In this document: positions 15,313-24,464 of the stretch, piece by piece
Position numbering within the stretch: position 1 is the first letter of the stretch
Layout of the letters: each line of letters opens with the position of its first letter
Source: Candidatus Cohnella colombiensis
Lineage (GTDB): Bacteria; Bacillota; Bacilli; Paenibacillales; Paenibacillaceae
Length of the DNA: 64,000 nucleotides
NCBI GenBank assembly: GCA_029203125.1
Contig: CP119317.1
Location: 1,054,001 to 1,118,000, forward strand
Reading direction: 5' to 3'
Notes under the pieces: generated by a model
What the model was told of the DNA's origin: nothing
Database searches by the model: none
What the model saw: the letters and a program-made list of their open reading frames with translations, nothing else
Program-made: the position numbers and the translations under genes

Positions 15313-17976
15313 ATGTCTGAAACAAAGCCAAATTCAAACGTTGAAATGCCCACAACCTATGATCCATTAAGCGCTGAACGCAAATGGTATGAGGCGTGGA
15401 TGCAAGGTGGTTATTTCCAAGCGGGTCGCCGTACTGATGCGCCGAAATATACGATTGTAATTCCCCCGCCGAACGTGACGGGGATGTTACACATTGGACA
15501 CGCGCTTGATTTTACGTTGCAGGATATTCTAATCCGATTTAAGCGGATGCAAGGCTTCGATGCATTGTGGCTTCCGGGTACAGACCATGCGGGCATCGCA
15601 ACTCAGACGAAAGTTGAGCAGAAGCTTCGTGAAGAAGGTTTAAGTCGCTATGACCTCGGACGTGAAGCGTTTCTGGATAAAGTATGGGAATGGAAAGACC
15701 ACTACGCTGGAACAATTCGTGATCAATGGGCGAAGATGGGTCTTAGCCTCGATTATTCGCGCGAGCGTTTTACGTTGGACGATGGTTTATCGTTAGCAGT
15801 TCGCACGGTGTTCGTGCGTCTATACGAGAAAGGACTCATTTACCGTGGTAAACGGATCATTAACTGGGACCCTGCTGCGCGTACCGCGTTATCTGATATT
15901 GAAGTAGAGTACAAGGAAGTTAACGGTCATCTGTATCATCTGCGTTACCCGCTTGCAGACGGTGACGGGTACTTGACGGTTGCAACGACGCGTCCGGAGA
16001 CGATGCTTGGTGATACTGCAGTTGCGGTTCATCCTGATGATGATCGGTATAAGCATTTAATTGGGAAAATGTTGCGGTTGCCGATCGCGGATCGTGAAAT
16101 CCCGATTATTGGTGATGAGTATGTAGAAAAAGAGTTCGGTAGCGGCGCGGTAAAGATTACACCAGCGCACGATCCGAATGACTTTGAAGTTGGCTCACGT
16201 CACGATCTTCCGCAAATTACGGTCATGGATGAAAGCGGTCGAATGAATGAGAATGCCGGTCCGTATCAAGGGCTTGATCGTGCAGATTGCCGTAAAGCGA
16301 TCGTTAAAGATTTGCAGGAGCAGGGCGTATGTATTTTGATCGAAGATCACGTGCATCAAGTCGGCCACAGTGAGCGTAGCGGTGCGGTTGTTGAGCCGTA
16401 CTTGTCGACACAATGGTTCGTTGCGATGAAGCCGCTTGCTGATCGTGCAATTGATTGTCAGAAGTCGGGTAAAGGTGTTAATTTCGTTCCAGATCGCTTC
16501 GAGAAAACGTATTTGCAATGGATTGAGAACGTACGTGATTGGTGTATTTCTCGCCAATTATGGTGGGGGCATCGGATTCCAGCTTGGTACAATGACACGA
16601 CAGGAGAAATTTATGTCGGCATTGAGCCTCCAGCAGGTGCGAATGATCCGAATTCGGCTTGGAGACAAGACGACGATGTGCTCGACACTTGGTTTAGCTC
16701 GGCGCTGTGGCCATTTTCAACATTAGGTTGGCCTGAAGATACAGACGATTTGAAAAACTACTATCCGACGAGCGTTCTCGTAACGGGATACGATATTATT
16801 TACTTCTGGGTTGCTCGGATGATCTTCACAGCGCTTGAATTCACGGAACAAATTCCGTTTAAGGATGTGCTGATGCACGGCCTTGTTCGGGATGCAGAAG
16901 GTCGCAAGATGTCTAAATCGCTCGGTAACGGCGTTGACCCGCTTGATGTTATCGCCCAATATGGTGCAGATGCAATGCGGTTTATGATTTCCACAGGCAG
17001 CACACCAGGTCAAGATTTACGCTTCCGGTTTGAGAAGGTGGAGCAAGCGCGGAATTTCGCCAATAAAATTTGGAACGCATCGCGGTTTGCTTTAATGAAC
17101 CTCGAAGGGTTTACTTATGAAGATATCGATCTAAGTGGTGAGTTATCGACTGCTGACCGCTGGATTGTCCACCGCTTCAATGAAACGGTTCGCGACATTA
17201 CTCGTCTGATGGAAAGCTATGACTTCGGCGAGACAGGACGACTGCTCTACAACTTCATATGGGACGATCTTTGTGATTGGTACATTGAATTTGCAAAGCT
17301 TACACTATGGTCAGAAGGTGATGCAAAGCGTAGCACGCAATCAGTGCTCACCTATGTGCTTGATCGCACATTGCGTCTGCTTCATCCTTTCATGCCCTAT
17401 TTGTCAGAAGAAATTTGGCAGCATCTGCCGCATGAACCTGGTGAGTCGATCACGCTAGCTAGTTGGCCACAATATGATGCATCGTTCGAAGCGTCGCAAT
17501 CAGTTAAAGAGATGAACCTGCTCATGGATGCGATTCGTGCTGTTCGTAACGTACGTGCTGAAGTGAATGTATCCCCAGGTAAAAAGATTGAATTACTCAT
17601 TAAGCCAACGGGTGCGGACGAGGAAACGATTTTCCGTTCGAATGAAATCTATATTCAACGTTTCTGCAACACTTCAGCACTTGCGATTGATGCAGCTGTA
17701 AGTGCGCCAGATAAAGCGATGACCGCGATCGTTACAGGCGCGGAGCTTTACTTGCCACTCGCAGGACTCATTGACATTAGTCAAGAAATTGCAAGGCTGA
17801 CCAAGGAAGTTGACAGTTTGACTTCTGAAGTGGAGCGGGTGGAGAAGAAGCTGGCTAACGAAGGCTATATTGCGAAAGCGCCAGCCCAAGTTGTTGAACA
17901 AGAGCGTGTGAAGGGTCAGGACTATCGCGACAAACGCGATAAGGTGTTGGCACGAATCGCTGAGCTTCAGGGATAA
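15313..17976 (+). CDS. valS: valyl-tRNA synthetase
   Basis: An 887-residue class Ia aminoacyl-tRNA synthetase that charges tRNA(Val). HIGH motif in GMLHIGHALDF (about residue 60), KMSKS in GRKMSKSLGNG (about residue 530), a central editing domain (ATTRPETMLGDTAVAVHP), an anticodon-binding domain, and the C-terminal ValS coiled coil (LTKEVDSLTSEVERVEKKL). ATG 15313 is chosen because GGAGG is 11 bp upstream; ATG 15304 is too close and 15286 has none. Length is typical (about 880). Expression is set by the T-box upstream. folC follows 16 bp later, as in B. subtilis. Confidence 0.98.
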   Translation: MSETKPNSNVEMPTTYDPLSAERKWYEAWMQGGYFQAGRRTDAPKYTIVIPPPNVTGMLHIGHALDFTLQDILIRFKRMQGFDALWLPGTDHAGIATQTKVEQKLREEGLSRYDLGREAFLDKVWEWKDHYAGTIRDQWAKMGLSLDYSRERFTLDDGLSLAVRTVFVRLYEKGLIYRGKRIINWDPAARTALSDIEVEYKEVNGHLYHLRYPLADGDGYLTVATTRPETMLGDTAVAVHPDDDRYKHLIGKMLRLPIADREIPIIGDEYVEKEFGSGAVKITPAHDPNDFEVGSRHDLPQITVMDESGRMNENAGPYQGLDRADCRKAIVKDLQEQGVCILIEDHVHQVGHSERSGAVVEPYLSTQWFVAMKPLADRAIDCQKSGKGVNFVPDRFEKTYLQWIENVRDWCISRQLWWGHRIPAWYNDTTGEIYVGIEPPAGANDPNSAWRQDDDVLDTWFSSALWPFSTLGWPEDTDDLKNYYPTSVLVTGYDIIYFWVARMIFTALEFTEQIPFKDVLMHGLVRDAEGRKMSKSLGNGVDPLDVIAQYGADAMRFMISTGSTPGQDLRFRFEKVEQARNFANKIWNASRFALMNLEGFTYEDIDLSGELSTADRWIVHRFNETVRDITRLMESYDFGETGRLLYNFIWDDLCDWYIEFAKLTLWSEGDAKRSTQSVLTYVLDRTLRLLHPFMPYLSEEIWQHLPHEPGESITLASWPQYDASFEASQSVKEMNLLMDAIRAVRNVRAEVNVSPGKKIELLIKPTGADEETIFRSNEIYIQRFCNTSALAIDAAVSAPDKAMTAIVTGAELYLPLAGLIDISQEIARLTKEVDSLTSEVERVEKKLANEGYIAKAPAQVVEQERVKGQDYRDKRDKVLARIAELQG

Positions 17977-17992
17977 TGAGAGGACGGGAGAA

Positions 17993-19396
17993 ATGGATCA
18001 TCTAAATCCCTCACATCATGTACAAGAGGAACAGGTATATTTTCGCTTAGCGGAAGAGGCAATGGCTTGGATTACTGGACTGACACCATTCGGGATTCGT
18101 CCGGGATTAGATCGAATTACGCTCATGATGGAGCGCTTTAATAACCCTCAGCGTCGATTGAAATTCATTCACGTTGCGGGCACGAACGGCAAAGGCTCGG
18201 TATGTGCGTATTTAACTCAGATTCTTAGACAAAGTCGTTATGATGTCGGTACATTTACATCACCTTATCTCACGTCGTATTCCAACCGTCTGCAATATAA
18301 TGGACAAGATATCGCTGACGCGGATTTAATTACGCTCACGAATCGGTTAAAGCCAGTGGCAGATGAATTGTCGAAGAGCGAATGGGGTTCGCCGACGATG
18401 TTCGAAGTAACGACCGCACTTGCTTTGCTGTATTACGGCACAATTTCATTCCCTGATTATGTTGTCTGGGAGACGGGTCTTGGCGGAAGATTGGACGTTA
18501 CAAACATCGTAACCCCCGTTGTCAGTGTCATTACGAATGTAGGTCATGATCATATGGATGTGCTCGGTTCGACTTTGGAGGAGATTGCACGGGAAAAAGC
18601 GGGGATCATTAAGCCGGGGGTACCTGTTATTACTGCTGTTAATCAGCCTGATATAGTTGAGATAATGAAGCAGACAGCAGCGGGAAATCGTTCAACCGCT
18701 TATATTATGGGTGAGCAATTCAGTGTCGATGTGGAATCTGCGGTAGAGAACAACCAGCAGTTTAAGTTTACAGGGCCGTTCCGCTCCCTGAATTCTTTGG
18801 CGATTACGCTAAATGGCGCGCATCAGGTGGTAAATGCTGCAGTTGCGGTCATGACGATTGAGGTGCTTCGTCAATATTATGCGCTCATCGTCGAAGATAG
18901 CGATTTAATTGAAGCATTGCAGTCAACTTCGTGGCCTGGCCGTTTAGAGCTGGTGAGTACAGCACCTAGAATTTTGATTGATGGTGCGCATAATCCAGAA
19001 GGAGTGGAAGCTTTAGCGACCACACTGCGAAATATTTACAAGTACGACCAGTTGAATGTTGTAATGGCAATGATGCCGAATAAGAATCATGAACAATCGC
19101 TTCGGCATATACTACCTATGGTGGATACATTGATTATTACAGAACCTGATTTTCATAAAAAGATGAATGCCACCGAACTGGCCGCCGTTGCAAACGGACT
19201 GCAAGCGGAGTTCGGACGGCCGCGGAGCGTTGTTGTGGAGCCGGATTGGCGGCGTGCGCTTTCGCTTCTCCAAGATTTATCTACGCCTACGTCACAGTAC
19301 ACAAATCCGTTAGGGGTCGTAACGGGAACGCTTTACTTGATTGCTGACGTAAGATCCTGGATTCTCCATGAAACGAAATCTGAAAAAGGCTGGTGA
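17993..19396 (+). CDS. folC: folylpolyglutamate synthase / dihydrofolate synthase
   Basis: A 467-residue Mur-ligase-superfamily enzyme that adds glutamates to folates. P-loop HVAGTNGKGSVCAY near residue 61, the ETGLGGRLDVTN signature near residue 165, and the C-terminal ligase domain with IDGAHNPEG. It is a little longer than the usual 430, at the N-terminus. A typical ribosome-binding site (GAGAGGACGGGAG) precedes ATG 17993. Its end overlaps murC by 29 bp. valS-folC is conserved in Bacillus; murC next to it is a Paenibacillaceae-like arrangement. Confidence 0.96.
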   Translation: MDHLNPSHHVQEEQVYFRLAEEAMAWITGLTPFGIRPGLDRITLMMERFNNPQRRLKFIHVAGTNGKGSVCAYLTQILRQSRYDVGTFTSPYLTSYSNRLQYNGQDIADADLITLTNRLKPVADELSKSEWGSPTMFEVTTALALLYYGTISFPDYVVWETGLGGRLDVTNIVTPVVSVITNVGHDHMDVLGSTLEEIAREKAGIIKPGVPVITAVNQPDIVEIMKQTAAGNRSTAYIMGEQFSVDVESAVENNQQFKFTGPFRSLNSLAITLNGAHQVVNAAVAVMTIEVLRQYYALIVEDSDLIEALQSTSWPGRLELVSTAPRILIDGAHNPEGVEALATTLRNIYKYDQLNVVMAMMPNKNHEQSLRHILPMVDTLIITEPDFHKKMNATELAAVANGLQAEFGRPRSVVVEPDWRRALSLLQDLSTPTSQYTNPLGVVTGTLYLIADVRSWILHETKSEKGW

Positions 19397-20795
19397 AGCA
19401 TCGTTGCAAACCGCTGAACATGTACATTTTATTGGTATTGGTGGGTATGGTATGAGTGCCATTGCCCGCGTCATGTTAGAAATGGGCTATCAAGTGTCCG
19501 GCTCAGACGTCGTAAGACAAGAGCTCATTGACAAGCTAGCAGCTAAGGGCGCACAAATCTATATCGGTCACGAAGCTGATCACGTCCATGGGGCGGATCT
19601 CGTCGTGTATTCGACTGCATTGCCGAAAGACAACGTAGAGCGTCAAGCTGCAGAGAAACTGCAAATTCCAACGCTGCACCGGGCACAAATGCTTGCACAG
19701 CTACTCAATGCACGTACAGGAATTGCGGTTGCAGGTGCACATGGAAAGACAACAACATCGTCGATGATTGCTCTAGTGATGGAAAATTGCGGATTGGACC
19801 CGACTTATATAATCGGCGGAGAAATCGTGAACGTCGGTACGAACGCGAAAGCAGGCAAAAGTAAATTTGTTGTAGCGGAAGCGGATGAAAGTGATGGTTC
19901 CTTTCTGCAATACGAACCAACTATGGGCGTAGTGACAAATATCGAAGCGGATCATCTGGAAAATTACGAGGGTGACTTCAATAAATTGAAGGCGGCTTAT
20001 GTATCGTTTTTCAACAATGTGAAAGCAGGAGGCTGCGCTATCGTCTGTGCGGACGATGAAAATGTTCGCGAAGTACTGTCGCAGGTCACCGGCCCAGCAC
20101 GGGTTGTTAAATATGGTATTGAGCGTGATGATGTTGATTATCGGGCGACTAATATTCAGTTAGGTGATCGCTGTGCATCGTTTAACATGCTGCGCGGAAC
20201 TGAAAATTTGGGCACCGTTAAGCTGTCGGTTCCTGGTCGCCACAACGTCTATAACGCACTAGCTACAGTTATCGTATGCTTGGAGGCGGGGGCAACATTC
20301 GAAGCAATCGCGGGAGCCATTTGGGAATTCCGCGGTGCTAAGCGTAGATTTCATGTGCTTGGTGAAGTGAAGGACATGCTCATCATAGACGATTATGCGC
20401 ATCATCCAACTGAAATTCAAGCTACTATTCAAGCGGCTAAAGCGACGGGTAAAAGAATCGTTGCCGTTTTTCAGCCACAGCGATATACGAGAACATTTTT
20501 TTTGCTGGATGCATTTAGTAAGGCGTTTGCTGATGCTGACGAGGTCATCATCACTGACATCTATTCGCCAGCTGGAGAGCAGAAGATCGAAGGCGTTAGT
20601 TCGACGAAGCTTGTACAATTGATCGCGCAAAATAGCAACCCTAACGTGACATACATTCCAACGAAGGAAGAAGTTCGGGATTTGCTCGCAAGTCGAATCG
20701 CACCAGGTGATCTCGTTATTACGATGGGCGCAGGCGACATTTGGAAGACTGCGTATGACTTAGCCAATATTATACGTGAGCGTCACGGCGAGTAA
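19368..20795 (+). CDS. murC: UDP-N-acetylmuramate--L-alanine ligase
   Basis: A 475-residue cytosolic Mur ligase that adds L-Ala to UDP-MurNAc, the first amino acid of the peptidoglycan stem. N-terminal Rossmann motif FIGIGGYGMS near residue 20, ATP loop GAHGKTTTSSM near residue 124, central EADESDGSFL, and DDYAHHPTEI in the C-terminal region. The ATG at 19368 lies inside folC with a weak ribosome-binding site; TTG 19404 would give a start closer to relatives (LQTAEHVHFIG), so the start is uncertain. A terminator follows. Confidence 0.96.
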   Translation: MKRNLKKAGEASLQTAEHVHFIGIGGYGMSAIARVMLEMGYQVSGSDVVRQELIDKLAAKGAQIYIGHEADHVHGADLVVYSTALPKDNVERQAAEKLQIPTLHRAQMLAQLLNARTGIAVAGAHGKTTTSSMIALVMENCGLDPTYIIGGEIVNVGTNAKAGKSKFVVAEADESDGSFLQYEPTMGVVTNIEADHLENYEGDFNKLKAAYVSFFNNVKAGGCAIVCADDENVREVLSQVTGPARVVKYGIERDDVDYRATNIQLGDRCASFNMLRGTENLGTVKLSVPGRHNVYNALATVIVCLEAGATFEAIAGAIWEFRGAKRRFHVLGEVKDMLIIDDYAHHPTEIQATIQAAKATGKRIVAVFQPQRYTRTFFLLDAFSKAFADADEVIITDIYSPAGEQKIEGVSSTKLVQLIAQNSNPNVTYIPTKEEVRDLLASRIAPGDLVITMGAGDIWKTAYDLANIIRERHGE

Positions 20796-20811
20796 CCGTT
20801 AAGACGTAGTG

Positions 20812-20860
20812 TAGCCACTCTTGAATTTCCTTGGTTGGGGAGTTCAGGGGTGGTTTTTTC
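20812..20860 (+). terminator. intrinsic terminator after murC
   Basis: GCCACTCTTGAA pairs with TTCAGGGGTGGT (with G-U pairs), followed by TTTTTTC. Confidence 0.8.
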
Positions 20861-21049
20861 TCGTTCTCTTAGTAGATGTTAAATAAGTGTATGTTTATAT
20901 CTTTATTTACCATCTTTATGTAACTCCATGAAGTATTTTTGGCGTATTGTGCTGCTGGTGGCGTTAGTGTAGGTGATCATCTTGATCGTTGTCTGCTTAC
21001 TGCTTACATTGGATGAATAGATGTCACGGTATCCCCCTCGCTCAGACGC

Positions 21050-21228
21050 GAGATGTACGATATAATCGGCTAACTCCGCACAAAAGTGGCAGATGTGGCT
21101 GAGATGTACGATATAATCGGCTAACTCCGCACAAAAGTGGCAAATGTGGCTGAGATGTACGATATAATCGGCTAACTCCGCACAAAAGTGGCAGTTGAGG
21201 GTGAGATGTACGATATAATCGGCTAACT
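21050..21228 (+). repeat. 51-bp tandem repeat, three full units and one partial
   Basis: Units begin at 21050, 21101, 21152 and 21203 with an exact 51-bp period. Units 1-3 differ at only a few bases; the fourth stops after 26 bp. Each unit starts GAGATGTACGATATAATCGG and carries an internal TATAAT. On the minus strand one frame is open through all units and reads repeats of 17 residues (SHICHFCAELADYIVHL), but there is no start codon after the stop that opens the frame, so I do not call a gene. The rest of the 20861-21346 gap shows no gene apart from a sigma-E-like promoter. Confidence 0.92.
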
Positions 21229-21283
21229 AATCAACTGAGTGAGAGGGATATTGCAATGTATAGTAAACTTTGAAATCTAGCGA

Positions 21284-21312
21284 TCATATTTATCTCTTAT
21301 CTCTCATATATT
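21284..21312 (+). promoter_or_regulatory. candidate sigma-E promoter of the spoIIB-like gene
   Basis: TCATATT (21284-21290), 14-bp spacer, CATATATT (21305-21312): close to the mother-cell sigma-E consensus (KMATATT-N14-CATACANT). It lies 35 bp before the start codon. Confidence 0.5.
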
Positions 21313-21346
21313 GTTTCATAGATTATGGGACAAGGGGAGACACAGC

Positions 21347-22645
21347 ATGTCGCAAAAAGCGAGAATGACCTTTCGTTTCGAGCCGCCGCAACCAACGCAT
21401 ACACCGCAACCAACGAACACAACTAAGCTCAATCCATCCACAAATGTGTTAGAGAAATCACCTACCCAGCTAACTTCTCAGCCTTCAATGAATCAACCTC
21501 CGGTTGTCTATCAAGATGAAATTCAAGCTTTGGAAGAGATGATTCGACAATCCGACTCGAACAAGCACACAAATGTCGTACTACTACACCCCAAGCAGCA
21601 AGTGGTAAATCAGCATAATCAAGCGGAATTTCGACAGGTGATAGACTTAGAACAAATGACAGTTGATCTGCAACAATCGGAAAAGTGGATTGTTCCTAAT
21701 TCAGAGCCACAAAGCCATGAAGATGCCTCCGACTGGCACATCGAGGATATAGAAAGTGAAGTTAGGTCGCACAGAGCAAACGATCAACCCTCATGGTCAC
21801 GGGTGATGCTGACAGTAACTGCAGCAGTCGCTACAGGTGCTTTATTCGGGTACTTGTTGCTGTCAATTTTTACAGGAGAGCCGATGTTCCCTAATCGTAA
21901 TTCAACGATTCAAGATAGTCAGAAGCAAGCAACGAATGATCAAACAAGTATTGAAGACAACAATGCCACTATCAGTGCTCTTGATCCCTTAGATTCATCT
22001 GCGTCCGCAGTTAGTTCATTAACAACAACATTAGACTTAGCGGAAGAACCTTCCTATATGCTGCAATATGGCGTCTTTAGTAACGAAGACAGTATGAAAA
22101 ATGCGGTAGCTCAGCTTCAAGAGAAAGGCATGTCGTATGCGATCGATCGAAGCGACGGGAATCGTATCTATGTCGGTATCGCGTCAACGAGAGATGAAGC
22201 GGAATTGCTCTCGGAGCAACTGTCTAATGTAGAAGTATATATTAAACCCATTGATGCGCCTGCCGTAGACCAAGTAGTAACACAAGCTGGCTTCGCGGAT
22301 TGGATTCATTCAAGTGCATCACTTAGCCGTCTAATCATCCAGTTTACTTTAACGAATCTTCAGGCTGTACAGCCGCAAACGATGAGTGCAGATACACAGA
22401 AAGCATTTCAGCAGGTAACAAAAGAGTGGGATGAGCAATCTACAGTGATTGCGCAAATGTCTTCTCCATCGAAAGCGTTAGCTTCAAATTATTATCAAGC
22501 TTTACTAGCAGCATCAACTGCGCTAGAGCAATACAATATGAAGCCTACTTATTCTCAACTATGGGCGATACAGTCGGCATTAATCGAAGCACAATTTGCC
22601 AATATTAAACTGCGATCTTCTCTACAAACGGAGTCAAATACTTAA
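21347..22645 (+). CDS. spoIIB: SpoIIB-like SPOR-domain sporulation protein
   Basis: A 432-residue bitopic membrane protein: about 150 cytoplasmic residues rich in Gln, Pro and Thr, one transmembrane helix near residue 155-175 (AAVATGALFGYLLLSIF), then an extracytoplasmic part with a SPOR domain (YMLQYGVFSNEDSMKNAV to about residue 310) and a helical C-terminus. Its position (folC region, before maf-radC-mreB) and architecture match SpoIIB, which speeds septal peptidoglycan thinning during engulfment. Sequence outside the SPOR domain is not conserved, so the name rests on synteny and architecture. ATG 21347 has AAGGGGAG upstream; the earlier ATG at 21311 has none. A sigma-E-like promoter precedes it. 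Confidence 0.8.
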   Translation: MSQKARMTFRFEPPQPTHTPQPTNTTKLNPSTNVLEKSPTQLTSQPSMNQPPVVYQDEIQALEEMIRQSDSNKHTNVVLLHPKQQVVNQHNQAEFRQVIDLEQMTVDLQQSEKWIVPNSEPQSHEDASDWHIEDIESEVRSHRANDQPSWSRVMLTVTAAVATGALFGYLLLSIFTGEPMFPNRNSTIQDSQKQATNDQTSIEDNNATISALDPLDSSASAVSSLTTTLDLAEEPSYMLQYGVFSNEDSMKNAVAQLQEKGMSYAIDRSDGNRIYVGIASTRDEAELLSEQLSNVEVYIKPIDAPAVDQVVTQAGFADWIHSSASLSRLIIQFTLTNLQAVQPQTMSADTQKAFQQVTKEWDEQSTVIAQMSSPSKALASNYYQALLAASTALEQYNMKPTYSQLWAIQSALIEAQFANIKLRSSLQTESNT

Positions 22646-22660
22646 AGCGACTGCGACCCA

Positions 22661-22695
22661 AGAGAATAGATGCGAACTCGCATCTGTTCTTTTTG
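22661..22695 (+). terminator. intrinsic terminator after spoIIB-like gene
   Basis: AGAATAGATGCG / CGCATCTGTTCT around a four-base loop, followed by TTTT. Confidence 0.85.
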
Positions 22696-22728
22696 CATTC
22701 GTGATTGTAGTTTGAGCATTTTTACACA

Positions 22729-22757
22729 TTGTATCCAATGTCCTAGCCAAGTATAAT
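22729..22757 (+). promoter_or_regulatory. candidate sigma-A promoter of DUF4321-maf-radC
   Basis: TTGTAT (22729-22734), 17-bp spacer, TATAAT (22752-22757), 42 bp before the start of the DUF4321 gene. Confidence 0.65.
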
Positions 22758-22798
22758 AGTGTAGCAGTGTGTAAAATAATGGCGAAGGTCGGGGGATC

Positions 22799-23041
22799 AT
22801 GAAGAAAAACGGATGGATTCTCTTTTTATTCATTGTGTTGGGCTTGCTAGCGGGAGCATTAGTCGCTAGATGGCTTCAAGAGGTTCCGGGTCTCACATTT
22901 TTAACGCGTACGATGCCCATTAATTGGTCACCTGCAGCGGATTTAGCAGTCGTAAGCTATAACTTGCATTTTAGTGCGAATTTCAGCTTGCTTAGCATTA
23001 TCGGGGCTGCCATTGCAATTTGGTTATATCGGAAAATGTAA
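22799..23041 (+). CDS. DUF4321 small membrane protein
   Basis: An 80-residue protein with two hydrophobic segments, at the N-terminus (WILFLFIVLGLLAGALVA) and the C-terminus (SLLSIIGAAIAIWLY), joined by a loop of about 30 residues. It resembles the DUF4321 family of Firmicutes, whose members I recall lying next to maf; the function is unknown. A ribosome-binding site (GGGGG) precedes ATG. It is the first gene of a probable maf-radC unit with its own promoter. Confidence 0.85.
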   Translation: MKKNGWILFLFIVLGLLAGALVARWLQEVPGLTFLTRTMPINWSPAADLAVVSYNLHFSANFSLLSIIGAAIAIWLYRKM

Positions 23042-23063
23042 ATTTGAAAGGATGTTTCTCCAC

Positions 23064-23675
23064 ATGAGTATGTCATCCTCGACAGAGCCTACATTGGTGC
23101 TCGCCTCCGCTTCTCCACGTAGACAAGAGCTTATTTCACTTCTGGGTCTACCTGTTCAAATTCAGCCAAGTCGAGTGGAAGAGGATACTCCAACGCAATG
23201 GACACCTATTCAAGTTGTTGAGGGGCTTGCCTTAAGAAAAGCACAAGCAGTTAAAGATCAATTAGTGCTTGAAGAGCATCCAAATTCCATCGTCGTGGGA
23301 AGTGATACAATCGTCGTCCTAGACGGGGATGTGTTAGGTAAACCGAGTGATGATGACCATGCCTTTGAGATGCTCAGAAGATTAGCGGGACGTACTCACG
23401 AGGTATACACAGGAGTCGCATTACTTTCTGTTGCAGATCATAAAAGTGTTATTTCTCATCGCGTTACACGGGTTAAGATGAGAACGCTAACCGATGAGCA
23501 GCTGTTACGATATGTTGCGACTGGTGAGTCCATGGATAAAGCCGGGGCGTACGGCATTCAAGAGCTAGGATCATTGCTCGTAGATTCTATAGAGGGCTGT
23601 TATTTCAATGTTGTAGGATTACCTATTTCCTTGTTAGCAGACTTACTAGTGGATTTCGGGGTTAATCGTCCATAA
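23064..23675 (+). CDS. maf: Maf-family nucleoside triphosphate pyrophosphatase
   Basis: A 203-residue Maf/Ham1-fold house-cleaning pyrophosphatase, probably acting on dTTP/UTP or modified nucleotides, linked to septum control in B. subtilis. Motifs: LASASPRRQELI at the N-terminus, SRVEEDTP, GSDTIVVLDG and TGVAL. ATG 23064 is preferred since AAAGGA lies 11 bp upstream; ATG 23052 overlaps that site and 23070 is also possible. Order maf-radC-mreB is the same as in Bacillus. Confidence 0.94.
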   Translation: MSMSSSTEPTLVLASASPRRQELISLLGLPVQIQPSRVEEDTPTQWTPIQVVEGLALRKAQAVKDQLVLEEHPNSIVVGSDTIVVLDGDVLGKPSDDDHAFEMLRRLAGRTHEVYTGVALLSVADHKSVISHRVTRVKMRTLTDEQLLRYVATGESMDKAGAYGIQELGSLLVDSIEGCYFNVVGLPISLLADLLVDFGVNRP

Positions 23676-23736
23676 TCTGTTGATCTTTGAAGCCAATCCC
23701 GCGGCCGACGCGGCTTCCAAAGGTAGGAGAAAGTCA

Positions 23737-24426
23737 TTGGAGCAACGTTCATTTCGAATTCGTGAGATTCCCTCCGAAGAACGGCCACGGGAACGGATGC
23801 AACAACATGGCGCTAGCGCACTCAGTCATGCAGAACTTCTGGCGATTTTATTGCGTACTGGAACACGCAATGAATCATCAATTCATCTCGCACAGCGCAT
23901 ACTGAATGAATGTGGAGGCTTGCGTAAGCTAGCCGAGAACGATTGGCAAGAATTAATGCTCATTAAAGGAATTGGACCCGCGAAGGCTCTAGAACTGAAA
24001 GCTTCAATCGAGCTAGGCAGACGTATTGCCCGTTCTCAATTGCCGGAGATGTTCAAGATTACTTGTCCTCAGGATGCAGCAGATCTGCTCATGGAAGAGA
24101 TGCGACATTTAAGAGAAGAGCACTTCGTTTGTTTGTTTCTCAATTCGAAAAATCAAGTGATCGGTCGTCAGACACTGTCTATAGGGAGCTTGAATGCTTC
24201 GATCGTACATCCGAGAGAAGTATTCCGAGCAGCCATACGTCGGAGCAGTGCGTCCATTTTATGCGCACACAATCATCCGAGTGGTGATCCCACTCCAAGC
24301 CCTGAAGATATTCAAATTACGAAGCGCTTAGCGGATGCCGGTGAACTGATTGGCATTGAATTGCTAGATCATCTGGTAATTGGTGACAATCGCTTCATAA
24401 GTTTGAAGGAGAAGGGATGCTTGTAA
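23737..24426 (+). CDS. radC: RadC-family JAB-domain protein
   Basis: A 229-residue protein with an N-terminal helix-hairpin-helix (LMLIKGIGPAKALELKA) and a C-terminal JAB/MPN metal site (HNHPSGDPTPSPED). Its role is unknown; it is not a proven repair enzyme. The start is set at TTG 23737: TAGGAGA lies 6 bp upstream and the protein then begins LEQRSFRIREIP. An upstream in-frame TTG at 23680 would add an Ala-rich stretch without a ribosome-binding site. The 3' end carries the probable mreB promoter. Confidence 0.92.
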   Translation: MEQRSFRIREIPSEERPRERMQQHGASALSHAELLAILLRTGTRNESSIHLAQRILNECGGLRKLAENDWQELMLIKGIGPAKALELKASIELGRRIARSQLPEMFKITCPQDAADLLMEEMRHLREEHFVCLFLNSKNQVIGRQTLSIGSLNASIVHPREVFRAAIRRSSASILCAHNHPSGDPTPSPEDIQITKRLADAGELIGIELLDHLVIGDNRFISLKEKGCL

Positions 24427-24432
24427 TATAAT
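24403..24432 (+). promoter_or_regulatory. candidate promoter of mreB
   Basis: TTGAAG (24403-24408), 18-bp spacer, TATAAT (24427-24432), overlapping the radC stop and 33 bp before mreB. Confidence 0.45.
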
Positions 24433-24464
24433 ATTATGGATTGTCAATCTCAGGAGGTAACAGC

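Noticed and set aside
21050..21228. CRISPR-like array
   Set aside because: Units are directly adjacent with a fixed 51-bp period and no unique spacers, and no cas genes are near.
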